DNA of 15,120 nt from CAZUHK01 sp964620345 (GCA_964620345.1 CAZUHK010000060.1:1-15120), one strand, 5' to 3'. Positions 6,757 to 14,416 are shown, numbered from the stretch's first letter. The notes: generated by a model from the letters alone, not told the origin. Program-made: numbers and translations.

Positions 6757-7226
6757 CCGAGCCATCCTTTCATCACCGCCGCCTTGTACACCCAGCTCGC
6801 CGCGACGATGCCCAGCACGATCCACACGGTCATGCTCGAGCGCAGCGGCGCCAGCCAGCGGACGACGTTCGCGCCGGTCGCCGCGACGTACGCGCCGATG
6901 ATCGCCGCCATCGCCAAGCCCAGCGCCAGCGTCGCGCCCAGCGGTTGGGTGGCCGCCGCGGTGAGCAGCCGACCGTGGGCGGCGTGGGTGAACGCGGTCG
7001 TCACGCCGCACGTCGGGCACGGCATGTCGGTAAACACCTGCACGCTGCACGCGGGCAGGCCCAGTTGCGTGTGCGTGCCGTAGCCGGCGTCCGAGGCGTG
7101 CAGCGACGCGGCGACCATGAGTACGCCCAAGCACGCCGCGGCGACCACCCCGCCGACCACCCGCCGCCGCACGCGACGCGCGGGCTGGGCCTGAGTCGAC
7201 CGGGATTGCAGTGTCAAGCCGTCCAT
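6753..7226 (-). CDS. DUF2752 membrane protein
   Basis: 157 residues from ATG. The DUF2752 signature is clear: PAC, then MPCPTCGVTTAF (68-79) with Cys60, Cys70 and Cys73, then HAAHGRL and QPLGA. Three hydrophobic segments are likely (about 23-41, 96-116, 132-147), so it is an inner-membrane protein with the CPxCG loop on one face. The family's biochemical role is not established; the cysteines could bind metal or form a disulfide. A longer frame opens at TTG 7271, but the added residues look non-coding and overlap a possible promoter, so I chose ATG 7226; upstream is only a weak GGTGG. It is the first gene of the operon with the two lipoproteins, whose start it overlaps by ATGA. Confidence 0.8.
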   Translation of the reverse strand: MDGLTLQSRSTQAQPARRVRRRVVGGVVAAACLGVLMVAASLHASDAGYGTHTQLGLPACSVQVFTDMPCPTCGVTTAFTHAAHGRLLTAAATQPLGATLALGLAMAAIIGAYVAATGANVVRWLAPLRSSMTVWIVLGIVAASWVYKAAVMKGWLG

Positions 7227-7238
7227 CGCCACCGCGCA

Positions 7239-7267
7239 AGTGTATGACCGAACAGGAGGGGTCACAA
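7239..7267 (-). promoter_or_regulatory. Possible promoter of DUF2752-lipoprotein operon
   Basis: TTGTGA (7262-7267), a 17-bp spacer and TACACT (7239-7244) on the minus strand match four of six bases in each sigma-70 hexamer with ideal spacing. The -10 ends 12 bp before the ATG at 7226, so the leader would be only a few bases long. Confidence 0.35.
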
Positions 7268-7326
7268 CCAATAGCGTCCCACCCCCGCCGACGGTTCACC
7301 AAAACCCACCCTCACCCATGGAGCGC

Positions 7327-7341
7327 CGCGGCTTTGCCGCG
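7327..7341. other. GC hairpin between divergent genes
   Basis: CGCGGC-TTT-GCCGCG, a perfect 6-bp stem with a TTT loop; after a 2x2 mismatch three more pairs (AGC/GCT) extend it. It lies in the 141-bp space between the DUF2752 operon and the DUF4160 gene. No T-run follows on either strand, so it is more like a REP-type palindrome than a terminator. Confidence 0.45.
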
Positions 7342-7361
7342 CGGCTGACTCGGGGTAGCAT
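7334..7361 (+). promoter_or_regulatory. Possible promoter of the DUF4160/DUF2442 pair
   Basis: TTGCCG (7334-7339), a 16-bp spacer and TAGCAT (7356-7361). The -10-like box ends 6 bp before the ATG at 7368, so transcription would begin at or next to the start codon. This fits the lack of a Shine-Dalgarno there. Confidence 0.35.
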
Positions 7362-7367
7362 CCGATT

Positions 7368-7607
7368 ATGTCCCCTACGGTCTTCCGCTACCGCGGCTAC
7401 CGGTTCTTCTTCTTTTCCAGGGAAGAACCACGTATGCACGTCCACGTACACTGTGCCGAAGGGCAAGCTAAAATATGGCTGGAACCTAACATCGAGTTGG
7501 CGGTCAATCACGGCCTCAACGACCGGCAGATCAGCGAACTACTGACTGTCACTCAGGAGCATCGCAATGAAATCGCAGACATCTGGCATCGACACTTCTG
7601 CGGTTGA
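7368..7607 (+). CDS. DUF4160 family protein
   Basis: 79 residues, typical for DUF4160. The family layout is visible: MSPTVFRYRGYRFFFFSREE, then MHVHVHCAEGQAKIWLEP (HxHV followed by a KxWLEP strand), an LNDRQISELL helix and a closing EHRNEIADIWHRHF. No Shine-Dalgarno is seen; the ATG at 7368 opens the family's conserved N-terminus. It overlaps the following DUF2442 gene by 41 bp. DUF4160 and DUF2442 genes are often neighbours, and a toxin-antitoxin-like role has been suspected, but I know of no firm demonstration. Base composition is more AT-rich than its neighbours, consistent with horizontal acquisition. Confidence 0.85.
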   Translation: MSPTVFRYRGYRFFFFSREEPRMHVHVHCAEGQAKIWLEPNIELAVNHGLNDRQISELLTVTQEHRNEIADIWHRHFCG

Positions 7608-7827
7608 AGTCACCCACATCGACGGCCACGGCATCTGGTTGCTCGTCGGCGATGCGGAGTACTTCCTGTCGCACGAAGCGTTCCCCTGGTTCCGCGATGC
7701 GACGATCGCTCAGATCACCTGCGTGCAGTTGCTGCAGGCAGACCACTTGCGCTGGCCCGAGCTCGACGTCGATCTGTCGATCGCCATTCTCGGCGATCCC
7801 GCGGCCTATCCGTTGATCTACCGGTGA
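7567..7827 (+). CDS. DUF2442 family protein
   Basis: 86 residues. DUF2442 features: a VEVTHIDGHGIWLLVGDAEY opening (strand-turn-strand), FPWFRDATIAQI, and the characteristic RWPELDVDLSIAILGDP near the end. A strong ribosome binding site, AGGAG (7555-7559), is 7 nt from the ATG at 7567 and lies inside the DUF4160 gene, so the two are one transcript. Its stop is only a few bp from the convergent hemB stop at 7829. Molecular function unknown; best viewed as the partner of the DUF4160 protein. Confidence 0.85.
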   Translation: MKSQTSGIDTSAVEVTHIDGHGIWLLVGDAEYFLSHEAFPWFRDATIAQITCVQLLQADHLRWPELDVDLSIAILGDPAAYPLIYR

Positions 7828-7828
7828 G

Positions 7829-8845
7829 TCAGTCGGCCAACCACTCGGCCAGCCGGGGCGCGAAGTAGGTAATCACCCGATCCGCCCCGGCGCGGCGGAT
7901 GGCGGTGGCGTGTTCGATCGCCGCCTGTTTCAGATCGACCCAGCCCCGCTCGGCCGCGGCGTGGAGCATGCTGTACTCGCCGCTGACGTGATAGGCCACG
8001 ACCGGCACGCCTGGGGGCGCCGCGTCGCGCATGCCGCGGATCACATCGAGGTACGCCATGGCCGGCTTGACCATCACGTAGTCCGCCCCTTCGTCCAGGT
8101 CCAGGCGCAGCTCGGTGCGCCACTCGTCGCGGCGTCGGTAGTCCATCTGGTAGCCGCGGCGGTCGCCGAACCGCGGGGCGCCCTGGCCGGCGTCGCGGAA
8201 CGGGCCGTACAACGCCGAGGCGTACTTCGCGGTGTAGCTCATGATCTTCGTCTCGGGCCGGCCCGCGGCGTCGAGCGCGGCTCGGGCCGCGCCGACCTGG
8301 CCGTCCATCATCCCGCTGGGCGCGACGATGTCCGCGCCGCTGTCGGCCAGCACCACGGCCTGCCGGCCGATCAGCTCGAGCGTCGCGTCGTTGTCCACGG
8401 TCACGTCCGGGTCATCGCTGAGCACACCGCAGTGCCCGTGGTCGGTGTACTCGCAGAAGCAAAGGTCGGCGATGAGCTGCGCCTCGGTGCCGGCGTCCCT
8501 CACGCGGCGCATCGTGGTGCACACGGGGTTGTCCGGGTCGAGCGCGGCCGAGCCGGTCGCGTCCTTCTTCGCAGCCGGGATCACGCCGAACAGCAGAAAA
8601 GGTGTCAGGCGCCGTTTTCGCATTTCCGCGATGTGCCGCGCGGCGACGTCGGGCGACATCTGCCCCACGCCGGGCATGCTGGCGATCGGGCGGTTCACGC
8701 CCCGGCCCTCGCAGACGAACAGCGGGCAGATGAGCTGATCGGCGCCGAGCGTCACGTCGGCGTGGGCGTCGCGCACGCGCGGGCCGCGACGCTGGTCGCG
8801 CGGGCGGACGGCGGGGCGGTAGGGCGGATCGGGTGGCTTGCTCAT
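7829..8845 (-). CDS. hemB: Porphobilinogen synthase (delta-aminolevulinic acid dehydratase)
   Basis: 338 residues from the chosen ATG. It condenses two 5-aminolevulinate molecules to porphobilinogen in heme/tetrapyrrole synthesis (cytoplasmic). Catalytic features are intact: the two Schiff-base lysines, K207 in SYTAKYASALYGPFR and K260 in VMVKPAMAYLD, and the zinc-site cysteines C129, C131 and C139 in DLCFCEYTDHGHCG. This is therefore the zinc-dependent type, not the DxALDxY magnesium type. A GTG at 8857 would add four residues, but it directly abuts a -10-like TAAAAT (8858-8863), so the ATG at 8845 is favoured; neither has a Shine-Dalgarno. It is convergent with the DUF4160/DUF2442 cassette and divergent from the MFS-acyltransferase gene. 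No other heme gene is adjacent. Confidence 0.97.
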   Translation of the reverse strand: MSKPPDPPYRPAVRPRDQRRGPRVRDAHADVTLGADQLICPLFVCEGRGVNRPIASMPGVGQMSPDVAARHIAEMRKRRLTPFLLFGVIPAAKKDATGSAALDPDNPVCTTMRRVRDAGTEAQLIADLCFCEYTDHGHCGVLSDDPDVTVDNDATLELIGRQAVVLADSGADIVAPSGMMDGQVGAARAALDAAGRPETKIMSYTAKYASALYGPFRDAGQGAPRFGDRRGYQMDYRRRDEWRTELRLDLDEGADYVMVKPAMAYLDVIRGMRDAAPPGVPVVAYHVSGEYSMLHAAAERGWVDLKQAAIEHATAIRRAGADRVITYFAPRLAEWLAD

Positions 8846-8857
8846 CGCGTGTCGCAC

Positions 8858-8863
8858 ATTTTA
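8858..8863 (-). promoter_or_regulatory. -10-like box for hemB
   Basis: TAAAAT on the minus strand, five of six matches to TATAAT, 12 bp before the ATG at 8845. No good -35 hexamer is seen at 16-18 bp. It supports the shorter hemB start and a very short leader. Confidence 0.35.
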
Positions 8864-8918
8864 GCGGCGAAGCGCAGCGGAGCATCTCTTGCCCTACGCG
8901 CCGCGGCACGCGGCTCGC

Positions 8919-8924
8919 TACACT
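8919..8924 (+). promoter_or_regulatory. -10-like box for MFS-acyltransferase gene
   Basis: TACACT ends 7 bp before the ATG at 8932, with no Shine-Dalgarno between. That spacing would put the transcription start on the start codon itself. No clear -35 hexamer is seen. Confidence 0.3.
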
Positions 8925-8931
8925 TCCAGCC

Positions 8932-10911
8932 ATGGCTCAGCCGGCGAACCACACCAGGCCGCTGCCCCCGCCCAAGCTCCGGGCGAACCTGAGCTTCCAT
9001 TTCCTGTGGACCAGCACGTTCGCCAGCGGTTTCGCCGATCGCCTGGCGATGCTCGCGGTGGGCGTGATGCTCGGCCAGGGCATCAAGGACCAGGCCCTCG
9101 AAGCGGTCCGACTGGGCGATTCGGCGATCGTCGCGGGCATCAACTTCTGGTTCTTTCTGCCCTATGTCCTCTGGGGGCCGTTCGCCGGCTGGCTGGCCGA
9201 TCGCCTGCCGCGCAAGTGGCTCATGTTCGCCGCCGACGAGGCGCGCGGCCTGATCATCCTCTTCGCCTGGTTCCTGCTGCCGCCCGGTGCCGATGTCGCC
9301 GACCCCCAGCTCGTGCGCGGGCTCTACGACACCTGGCTCACGCTGGGCCCGATCGAGCTGACCCAGGCCTGGAAGATCTGGCTGATCATGTTCCTCATCG
9401 GCACCTTCGCCGCGACGTTCAGCCCGGCGCGCAACAGCGTCATCCCCAACGTCGTGGGCTACCGCGCCCTGCAACGCGCCAACTCCGTCGTGCTGGGCAT
9501 GGGCGTGATCGGCAATCTCATCGGCTTCGGCGTCGGCGGCAAGCTCGCCAGCGATGCGTTGTCCGCGTGCATCCTCACTTCCTCGATCTGCTACTTCGTG
9601 CCCGGCTGGATGTGGCCGTTCCTCAAAACCCCCGCCCTGCGCCACGTGCGCACGCCCAAGCGCCCCGGCGGGCCGGGCGCGGCGCTGGTTGAAATCGCCC
9701 GGGGCGGGCAATACATCCTCAAGCACCGCCCGCTGATCGCCCTGACCGCCGCAAGCATCCTCTTCTGGACCGGCAGCCACGTCATCCTCGCCTCGGGCTC
9801 GGCCATCGCGGTCGATCTCTACGGCGGCGACGTCACGGACTTCGCCGCCATCGGCGGGGCGTTCGGCCTGGGCATGCTCGTCGGCGCCCTGACGCTGGGC
9901 TTTATCAACTCCCGCGTCGGCGGCGAGCTGATCATCGTCGTCGCCATGGTCGGCGTGGCGGTCTTCCTCGCACTGCTCACCGTCGTGCCGCTGCTGTGGG
10001 TCGGCATTATCCTCGCCATCTGCTGCGGGCTGTTCGGCGGGATGATCATGATCACCGTCAACACCATGACGCAGATGCTCACCGCCGACGGCTACCGCGG
10101 GAGGGTGATGGCTTTCAAGGACCTGGCCAGCGACCTCGGCGGCGTGGCGGTGTCTTTGGCGATCTGGCGCATGGCCGAGGCCGACAAGTACGTGCTTTAC
10201 ATCGCCGACTTCTTCGCCGCGGCCCTGGTCGGCTCGGCGGTGGTCGGCGCCCGGCGTTACGTGCTCAAGGGTCCGATCGCCGACTGGCGGCTGAACGTCT
10301 GCTGGCGGGTCGCGCGGCTGTACTGCCAGGCGTTCCACCGCGCCCGGTACCTGGGCCACCACCGCGTGCCGCGCCACGGGCCGGTGCTGCTGGTCGCCCC
10401 GCACACCGCGGGCGTCGACCCGCTGCTGATCCAGTCGGCCCTCCCCCGCCGCGTGCGGTGGCTGATGGCCGGCGACATGATGATCCGCCCGCTGGGCTGG
10501 TTCTGGAAGCTGCTGCAGATCATCGAGGTCCAACAAGGCCAGGCCGACCGCACCAGCGCCCGCGACGCCGTGGCCGCGCTCAAACAGGGCCAGATCGTCG
10601 GCATCTTCCCCGAGGGTGGGATCAACCGCGAGGATGCGGGACTCAAGCCGTTCGCCGAAGGCGTGGGCATGATCGCCGGCCGGTCGGATGCGTGGATCGT
10701 CCCGGTGGCCATCGACGGCACGCCCCGGGCCGCATCGGCATACGCGGCGCTGTTCAAGCTCAGCCAAAGCCGCGTGCTTTTCGGCCAGCCGTTCCGCGCC
10801 TCGGAGGTGACCGACCCCGACGCCGGCCGCTCGCGGCGCAACGCCAAGCTGACGCAAACCATCCGCGATCGCGTTGAAGCGACCATGCGGGAACTGGCCG
10901 GCCGCCAGTGA
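8932..10911 (+). CDS. MFS transporter fused to a PlsC-type acyltransferase (LplT-Aas-like)
   Basis: 659 residues, two domains. Residues 1-440 are a major facilitator transporter with about 12 hydrophobic segments and the loop motif GWLADRLPRK (86-95). Residues 450-659 are a lysophospholipid/1-acylglycerol-3-phosphate acyltransferase domain: HTAGVD (H491, D496; the HX4D catalytic motif), FPEGG (559-563; substrate-binding motif) and VPVAIDGT. In E. coli the transporter LplT and acyltransferase Aas are separate genes that return lysophospholipids to the inner leaflet and re-acylate them; a single chain suggests the same coupled flip-and-acylate job, by inference. No AMP-binding acyl-ACP synthetase domain follows, unlike Aas. 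The ATG at 8932 was chosen over frames extending upstream, which overlap the hemB control region; no Shine-Dalgarno is seen. The prenyl synthase gene follows with its own promoter. Confidence 0.9.
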   Translation: MAQPANHTRPLPPPKLRANLSFHFLWTSTFASGFADRLAMLAVGVMLGQGIKDQALEAVRLGDSAIVAGINFWFFLPYVLWGPFAGWLADRLPRKWLMFAADEARGLIILFAWFLLPPGADVADPQLVRGLYDTWLTLGPIELTQAWKIWLIMFLIGTFAATFSPARNSVIPNVVGYRALQRANSVVLGMGVIGNLIGFGVGGKLASDALSACILTSSICYFVPGWMWPFLKTPALRHVRTPKRPGGPGAALVEIARGGQYILKHRPLIALTAASILFWTGSHVILASGSAIAVDLYGGDVTDFAAIGGAFGLGMLVGALTLGFINSRVGGELIIVVAMVGVAVFLALLTVVPLLWVGIILAICCGLFGGMIMITVNTMTQMLTADGYRGRVMAFKDLASDLGGVAVSLAIWRMAEADKYVLYIADFFAAALVGSAVVGARRYVLKGPIADWRLNVCWRVARLYCQAFHRARYLGHHRVPRHGPVLLVAPHTAGVDPLLIQSALPRRVRWLMAGDMMIRPLGWFWKLLQIIEVQQGQADRTSARDAVAALKQGQIVGIFPEGGINREDAGLKPFAEGVGMIAGRSDAWIVPVAIDGTPRAASAYAALFKLSQSRVLFGQPFRASEVTDPDAGRSRRNAKLTQTIRDRVEATMRELAGRQ

Positions 10912-10936
10912 CAAATCGGCCTGGCCGGTCTAAACT
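10908..10936 (+). promoter_or_regulatory. Sigma-70-type promoter of the prenyl synthase gene
   Basis: GTGACA (10908-10913, five of six matches) and TAAACT (10931-10936, four of six) are separated by 17 bp. The -35 box overlaps the stop codon of the MFS-acyltransferase gene. Start of transcription near 10943 would give a leader of about 60 nt. Confidence 0.5.
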
Positions 10937-11004
10937 TCAATTAGTTTCGTCAGAACTGAAATCGCCCGCTCGCCCCTGCCGTTTCGTCGAATCGAGGCCC
11001 CGCA

Positions 11005-11997
11005 ATGTTGCTGCTGGACGACCGCCATCAGGCGCTCAACGAGATGCTCGCGGCCGAGCTGGCCGAGGTCGAGACCCGCTTCGCCGCGGAGCTGCACAGC
11101 GACCTGCGGTGCGTGAACGATCTGGTGCGGCACATCGAGCGGTACCGGGGCAAGATGCTGCGGCCGCTGCTGCTGCTGCTGGCCGGTCGGGCCGCGGCCG
11201 GTGGCGGCGAGCTCAACGACCACCATCGCACGCTGGCCTGCGTGATCGAGATGGTGCACATGGCCACGCTGGTCCACGATGACATCCTCGACGAGGCCGA
11301 GGTCCGTCGCAGCGGTCAGACCGTCAACGCCCTGCGCGGCAACGAGGCCGCGGTCATGCTCGGCGACTACCTCATCAGCCACTCGTACCACCTGTGCAGT
11401 TCGATCGACTCGCAGGCCGCGGCACGCCTGATCGCCCAGACCACCAACACCGTCTGCGAGGGCGAGCTGCTGCAACTGAACAACCGCTACAACTGGTCGA
11501 TCGACGAGCAGACCTACTTCGACATCATCCGCCGCAAGACCGGCGCGTTGTGCGGCGTGGCGTGCCGGCTGGGCGCCCTGGCCAGCGGCGCCGACAAGCG
11601 CGTCTGCGAGGAATTGGATCAGTTCGGCATCGAGCTGGGCGCGGCGTTCCAGATCATCGACGATGTGCTCGACCTGGTGGGAAACGAAACCGTGGTCGGC
11701 AAGTCGCTGGGCAAAGACCTGGAGAAGGGCAAGCTCACGCTGCCGCTGATCCATCAACTCGAAACCGCCGCCCCGGCCCAGCGGCAGAAGCTGCTGGACG
11801 TCCTGCGCACCGACGACGAGCACCGCGTGCGCGACGTGGCGCGGGCGCTTCGCGACAGCGATGCGCTGGCCTACGCCCGCCAATGCGCCCAGCGCCTGAT
11901 CGCCGACGCCCGGGCGCGGGTCGAGGCGTTGCCGGCGAGCGATGCCCGCGAGGTGCTGGCCGCCATGGCCGCCGCGGTCCTCACGCGCCAGGCGTGA
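11005..11997 (+). CDS. Long-chain polyprenyl diphosphate synthase
   Basis: 330 residues. It adds isopentenyl diphosphate units to an allylic primer to make the all-trans chain of respiratory quinones. Both aspartate-rich motifs are intact: LVHDDILDEAEVRR (FARM, D92-D96) and FQIIDDVLD (SARM, D219-D223). Also present are RGKMLRP (48-54), RRKTGAL with K178, and GKSLGKDLEKGKLTLP. The residue five before the first FARM aspartate is Ala87, small as in IspB-type octaprenyl/solanesyl synthases, so a long product is inferred rather than FPP or GGPP. The ATG at 11005 has GAGG 7 nt upstream. It has its own promoter over the end of the previous gene. IspB/HepT-like; exact chain length cannot be read from sequence. 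Confidence 0.93.
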   Translation: MLLLDDRHQALNEMLAAELAEVETRFAAELHSDLRCVNDLVRHIERYRGKMLRPLLLLLAGRAAAGGGELNDHHRTLACVIEMVHMATLVHDDILDEAEVRRSGQTVNALRGNEAAVMLGDYLISHSYHLCSSIDSQAAARLIAQTTNTVCEGELLQLNNRYNWSIDEQTYFDIIRRKTGALCGVACRLGALASGADKRVCEELDQFGIELGAAFQIIDDVLDLVGNETVVGKSLGKDLEKGKLTLPLIHQLETAAPAQRQKLLDVLRTDDEHRVRDVARALRDSDALAYARQCAQRLIADARARVEALPASDAREVLAAMAAAVLTRQA

Positions 11998-12353
11998 ACG
12001 ACCACTACCCCAAAAGATTCACCACAAAGCGACTGACGTCACACCTCGCAGGCCGTTTGGACCATCTGAAAATACAGCCCGCCAGAAATCAAACGAGGCA
12101 AATTGCGTTGGAACTCGTTGATAAAAAGAATCTGATGTGTTCTCCATGAACGCTGTGATGATTAATCCCGGTTAAGCACTTGAACAACGCCCACCGCCTC
12201 GCGATCGTCGCCCTTGTCCCGACGTGCGCGCCGCGGGCCTCAAGTGCCTGACGCTGAACACCTCGTCCGTCAATCCGCCAAGGTAAATGCCTTCACCCTG
12301 GCCGATCGGCGCGGCGTTTGTCGGGGGCGGGGCGTGTACAGGCCGTCGTAAAC
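11998..12353. other. Gene-free gap with AT-rich stretch and a long inverted repeat
   Basis: No credible gene is seen between the prenyl synthase stop and the terminator. Bases about 12040-12180 are clearly more AT-rich than the rest of the window. An 8-bp inverted repeat, GCACTTGA (12176-12183) and TCAAGTGC (12240-12247), brackets a segment that can fold further (GTCG/CGAC and CGCG/CGCG pairs). It could be a small structured RNA ending at the terminator at 12354, or decayed DNA. Confidence 0.4.
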
Positions 12354-12382
12354 AAGCCCTCGTTCTGAGAACGAGGGCTTTT
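12354..12382. terminator. Bidirectional intrinsic terminator
   Basis: AAGCCCTCGTT (12354-12364) pairs perfectly with AACGAGGGCTT (12370-12380); one more C-G pair leaves a TGA loop, giving a 12-bp stem. TTTT follows on the plus strand and TTGTTT on the minus strand. It sits 30 bp past the dnaK stop and is convergent, so it ends dnaK and also rightward transcripts from the prenyl synthase side. Confidence 0.92.
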
Positions 12383-12410
12383 GGCGGATCGGCGGTTCGT
12401 GCGGCGTCGG

Positions 12411-14357
12411 TTACTTTTTCACTTCGTAGTCGGCGTCGATGACATCGTCGTCGTCGCTGTCACCGGTGGGCTTGGCCGAGGGGCCGCCGGCGGCGTCGGC
12501 CGCGTCGGGTCCGGCGCCGGGGTCGGCCTGATCGGCCTGTTCCGCGGCGTCGGCGTACATCGCCTTGCCCAGCTCCATCGAGGCCTGCTCGAGTTCCGCG
12601 ATGGCGCTGTTGAGCACCTTCGGGTCTTCCGATTCGCTGTTCATCGCCGCCTCGACGGCGCTGATCGCGGTCTCGATGTTGCCGCGGGTCTGCTGGTCGA
12701 CCTTGTCGCCATGCTCCTGCAGCGCCTGGCGGGTCTGGTGGACGAGGGTGTCGGCCTGGTTGCGGGCCTCGACCCATTCCTTTCGGCGTTTGTCTTCCTC
12801 GGCGTGCTGCTCGGCGTCCTTTTTCATCTGCTCGATTTCCTGCTCCGACAAACCGCTGGCGCCTTTGATCTCAATGTCCTGGCGCTTGCCGGTGCCCTTG
12901 TCGGTGGCCGAGACCTTGAGGATGCCGTTGGCGTCGATGGAGAACTCGACTTCGATCTGGGGCGTGCCGCGCGGCGCGGGGCCGATGCCCGTGAGGTTGA
13001 ACGTGCCCAGCGTGCGGTTGTCCTTGGCGAACTCGCGTTCGCCCTGCAGCACGTGGATGGTGACCTCGGTCTGATTGTCCGCGGCGGTGCTGAACGTTTC
13101 CTTCTTGCTGGTGGGGATCGTGGTGTTGCGGGGGATGAGCTTGGTCATCACGCCGCCGAGCGTCTCGATGCCCAGCGTCAGCGGGGTGACGTCCAGCAGT
13201 AGGATGTCCGAGTCCTTGCCCTTGGTCAGCTCGTTGGCCAGGGCCGCGGCGCCGATGGCCACGACCTCGTCGGGGTTGATCGACTTGTTCGGATCCTTGC
13301 CGAACACTTCCTTGCAGACCTTCTGCACCGCGGGGATGCGCGTCGAGCCGCCGACGAGCACGACCTCGTCGATGTCGGCGGGCTTGAGCTTGGAATCCTC
13401 GATCGCCGCGAGGCAGGGCTTGCGCAGCCGCTCGAGTTCGGCGGCGATCAGCGATTCGAGCTTGGCTCGGGTGATGGTCATCTGCAGGTGCTTGGGGCCG
13501 TTCTGATCGGCGGTGATGAACGGCAGGTTGATCGCCGTCTCCAGCGTGCTGGACAGCTCACACTTGGCCTTCTCCGCGGCCTCCTTAAGCCGCTGCAGCG
13601 CCATCGGATCCTCGCGCAGGTCGATGCCTTCGGCCCTCTTGAATTCGTCGGCGATGTGGTTGATCAGCTTCTCGTCGATGTCATCGCCGCCCAGGTGCGT
13701 GTCGCCGTTGGTGGCCTTGACCTGAAAGGTGCCGACCTCCGGGTCGATCTCCAGGATGGAGATGTCGAAGGTGCCGCCGCCGAAGTCGAACACCGCGACG
13801 GTCTGCTCTTTTTTCTTGTCCAGGCCGTAGGCCAGTGCCGCGGCGGTGGGTTCGTTGATGATGCGCTTGACGTTGAGGCCGGCGATCTCCCCGGCTTCCT
13901 TGGTGGCCTGGCGCTGGCTGTCGTTGAAGTAGGCCGGGACGGTGACGACCGCGTCGGTCACGGTCTCGCCGAGGTAGTCCTCGGCAGTCTTCTTGAGGTT
14001 GCCCAGCACCTTGGCGCTGATTTCCTGGGGCGTGTACTGCTTGGCGTCGACCTCGACCTTGACCAGCTCGTCTTCTTCGCCGACGACCTTGTAGGGCACG
14101 ATCTTTTCTTCGGCGTGTACTTCGTTGTGCCGGCGGCCCATAAAGCGTTTGATGGAATAAACGGTGCGGCTGGGATTGGTCACCTGCTGGTGCCGGGCGG
14201 TCTGGCCGACCAGTACCTCGCCCTTGTCGGTGTAAGCGACGACCGAGGGGGTGAGCCGATTGCCCGAGGCGTTGACCAGCACCTTGGGCTGGCCACCCTC
14301 GACCACGGCGACCACGCTGTTGGTCGTCCCCAGATCGATTCCGATGGGAGTGGACAT
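12411..14357 (-). CDS. dnaK: Chaperone protein DnaK (Hsp70)
   Basis: 648 residues, the normal DnaK size. ATP-driven cytoplasmic chaperone that works with DnaJ and GrpE. The ATPase domain shows GIDLGTTNS (6-14), K70 in SIKRFMGRR, VVTVPAYFNDSQRQATKEAG, NEPTAAALAYGLDKK, DFGGGTFDIS (191-200) and VLVGGSTRIP. The linker is LLLDVTPLTLG, followed by a substrate-binding beta domain (VTIHVLQGER, FNLTGIGPAPRG) and a helical lid. The Ala/Gly/Asp-rich tail ends VIDADYEVKK, so the EEVD-like end is partly altered. The ATG at 14357 was chosen over a frame reaching 14519 because GAGG lies about 8 nt upstream and conserved DnaK sequence begins there. It stands alone: no grpE or dnaJ is adjacent, and it has its own terminator. 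No CIRCE operator was found upstream. Confidence 0.98.
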   Translation of the reverse strand: MSTPIGIDLGTTNSVVAVVEGGQPKVLVNASGNRLTPSVVAYTDKGEVLVGQTARHQQVTNPSRTVYSIKRFMGRRHNEVHAEEKIVPYKVVGEEDELVKVEVDAKQYTPQEISAKVLGNLKKTAEDYLGETVTDAVVTVPAYFNDSQRQATKEAGEIAGLNVKRIINEPTAAALAYGLDKKKEQTVAVFDFGGGTFDISILEIDPEVGTFQVKATNGDTHLGGDDIDEKLINHIADEFKRAEGIDLREDPMALQRLKEAAEKAKCELSSTLETAINLPFITADQNGPKHLQMTITRAKLESLIAAELERLRKPCLAAIEDSKLKPADIDEVVLVGGSTRIPAVQKVCKEVFGKDPNKSINPDEVVAIGAAALANELTKGKDSDILLLDVTPLTLGIETLGGVMTKLIPRNTTIPTSKKETFSTAADNQTEVTIHVLQGEREFAKDNRTLGTFNLTGIGPAPRGTPQIEVEFSIDANGILKVSATDKGTGKRQDIEIKGASGLSEQEIEQMKKDAEQHAEEDKRRKEWVEARNQADTLVHQTRQALQEHGDKVDQQTRGNIETAISAVEAAMNSESEDPKVLNSAIAELEQASMELGKAMYADAAEQADQADPGAGPDAADAAGGPSAKPTGDSDDDDVIDADYEVKK

Positions 14358-14416
14358 GTCAGTTGCCTCGCTGGAGCGTTTCGCGTGCGTGTCGCGTTTG
14401 GCTTGTGCTTGTTCCG

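Noticed and set aside
8842..10914. Minus-strand open frame of about 690 codons opposite the MFS-acyltransferase gene
   Set aside because: The Asp/Glu/His/Ala-rich translation has no domain character and mirrors third-position GC bias of the real gene.
12221..12286. Possible gene remnant (DVRAAGLKCLTLNTSSVNPPR then stop)
   Set aside because: Only about 20 codons of plausible protein with no recognisable family, no start, and a stop; could be chance in high-GC DNA.
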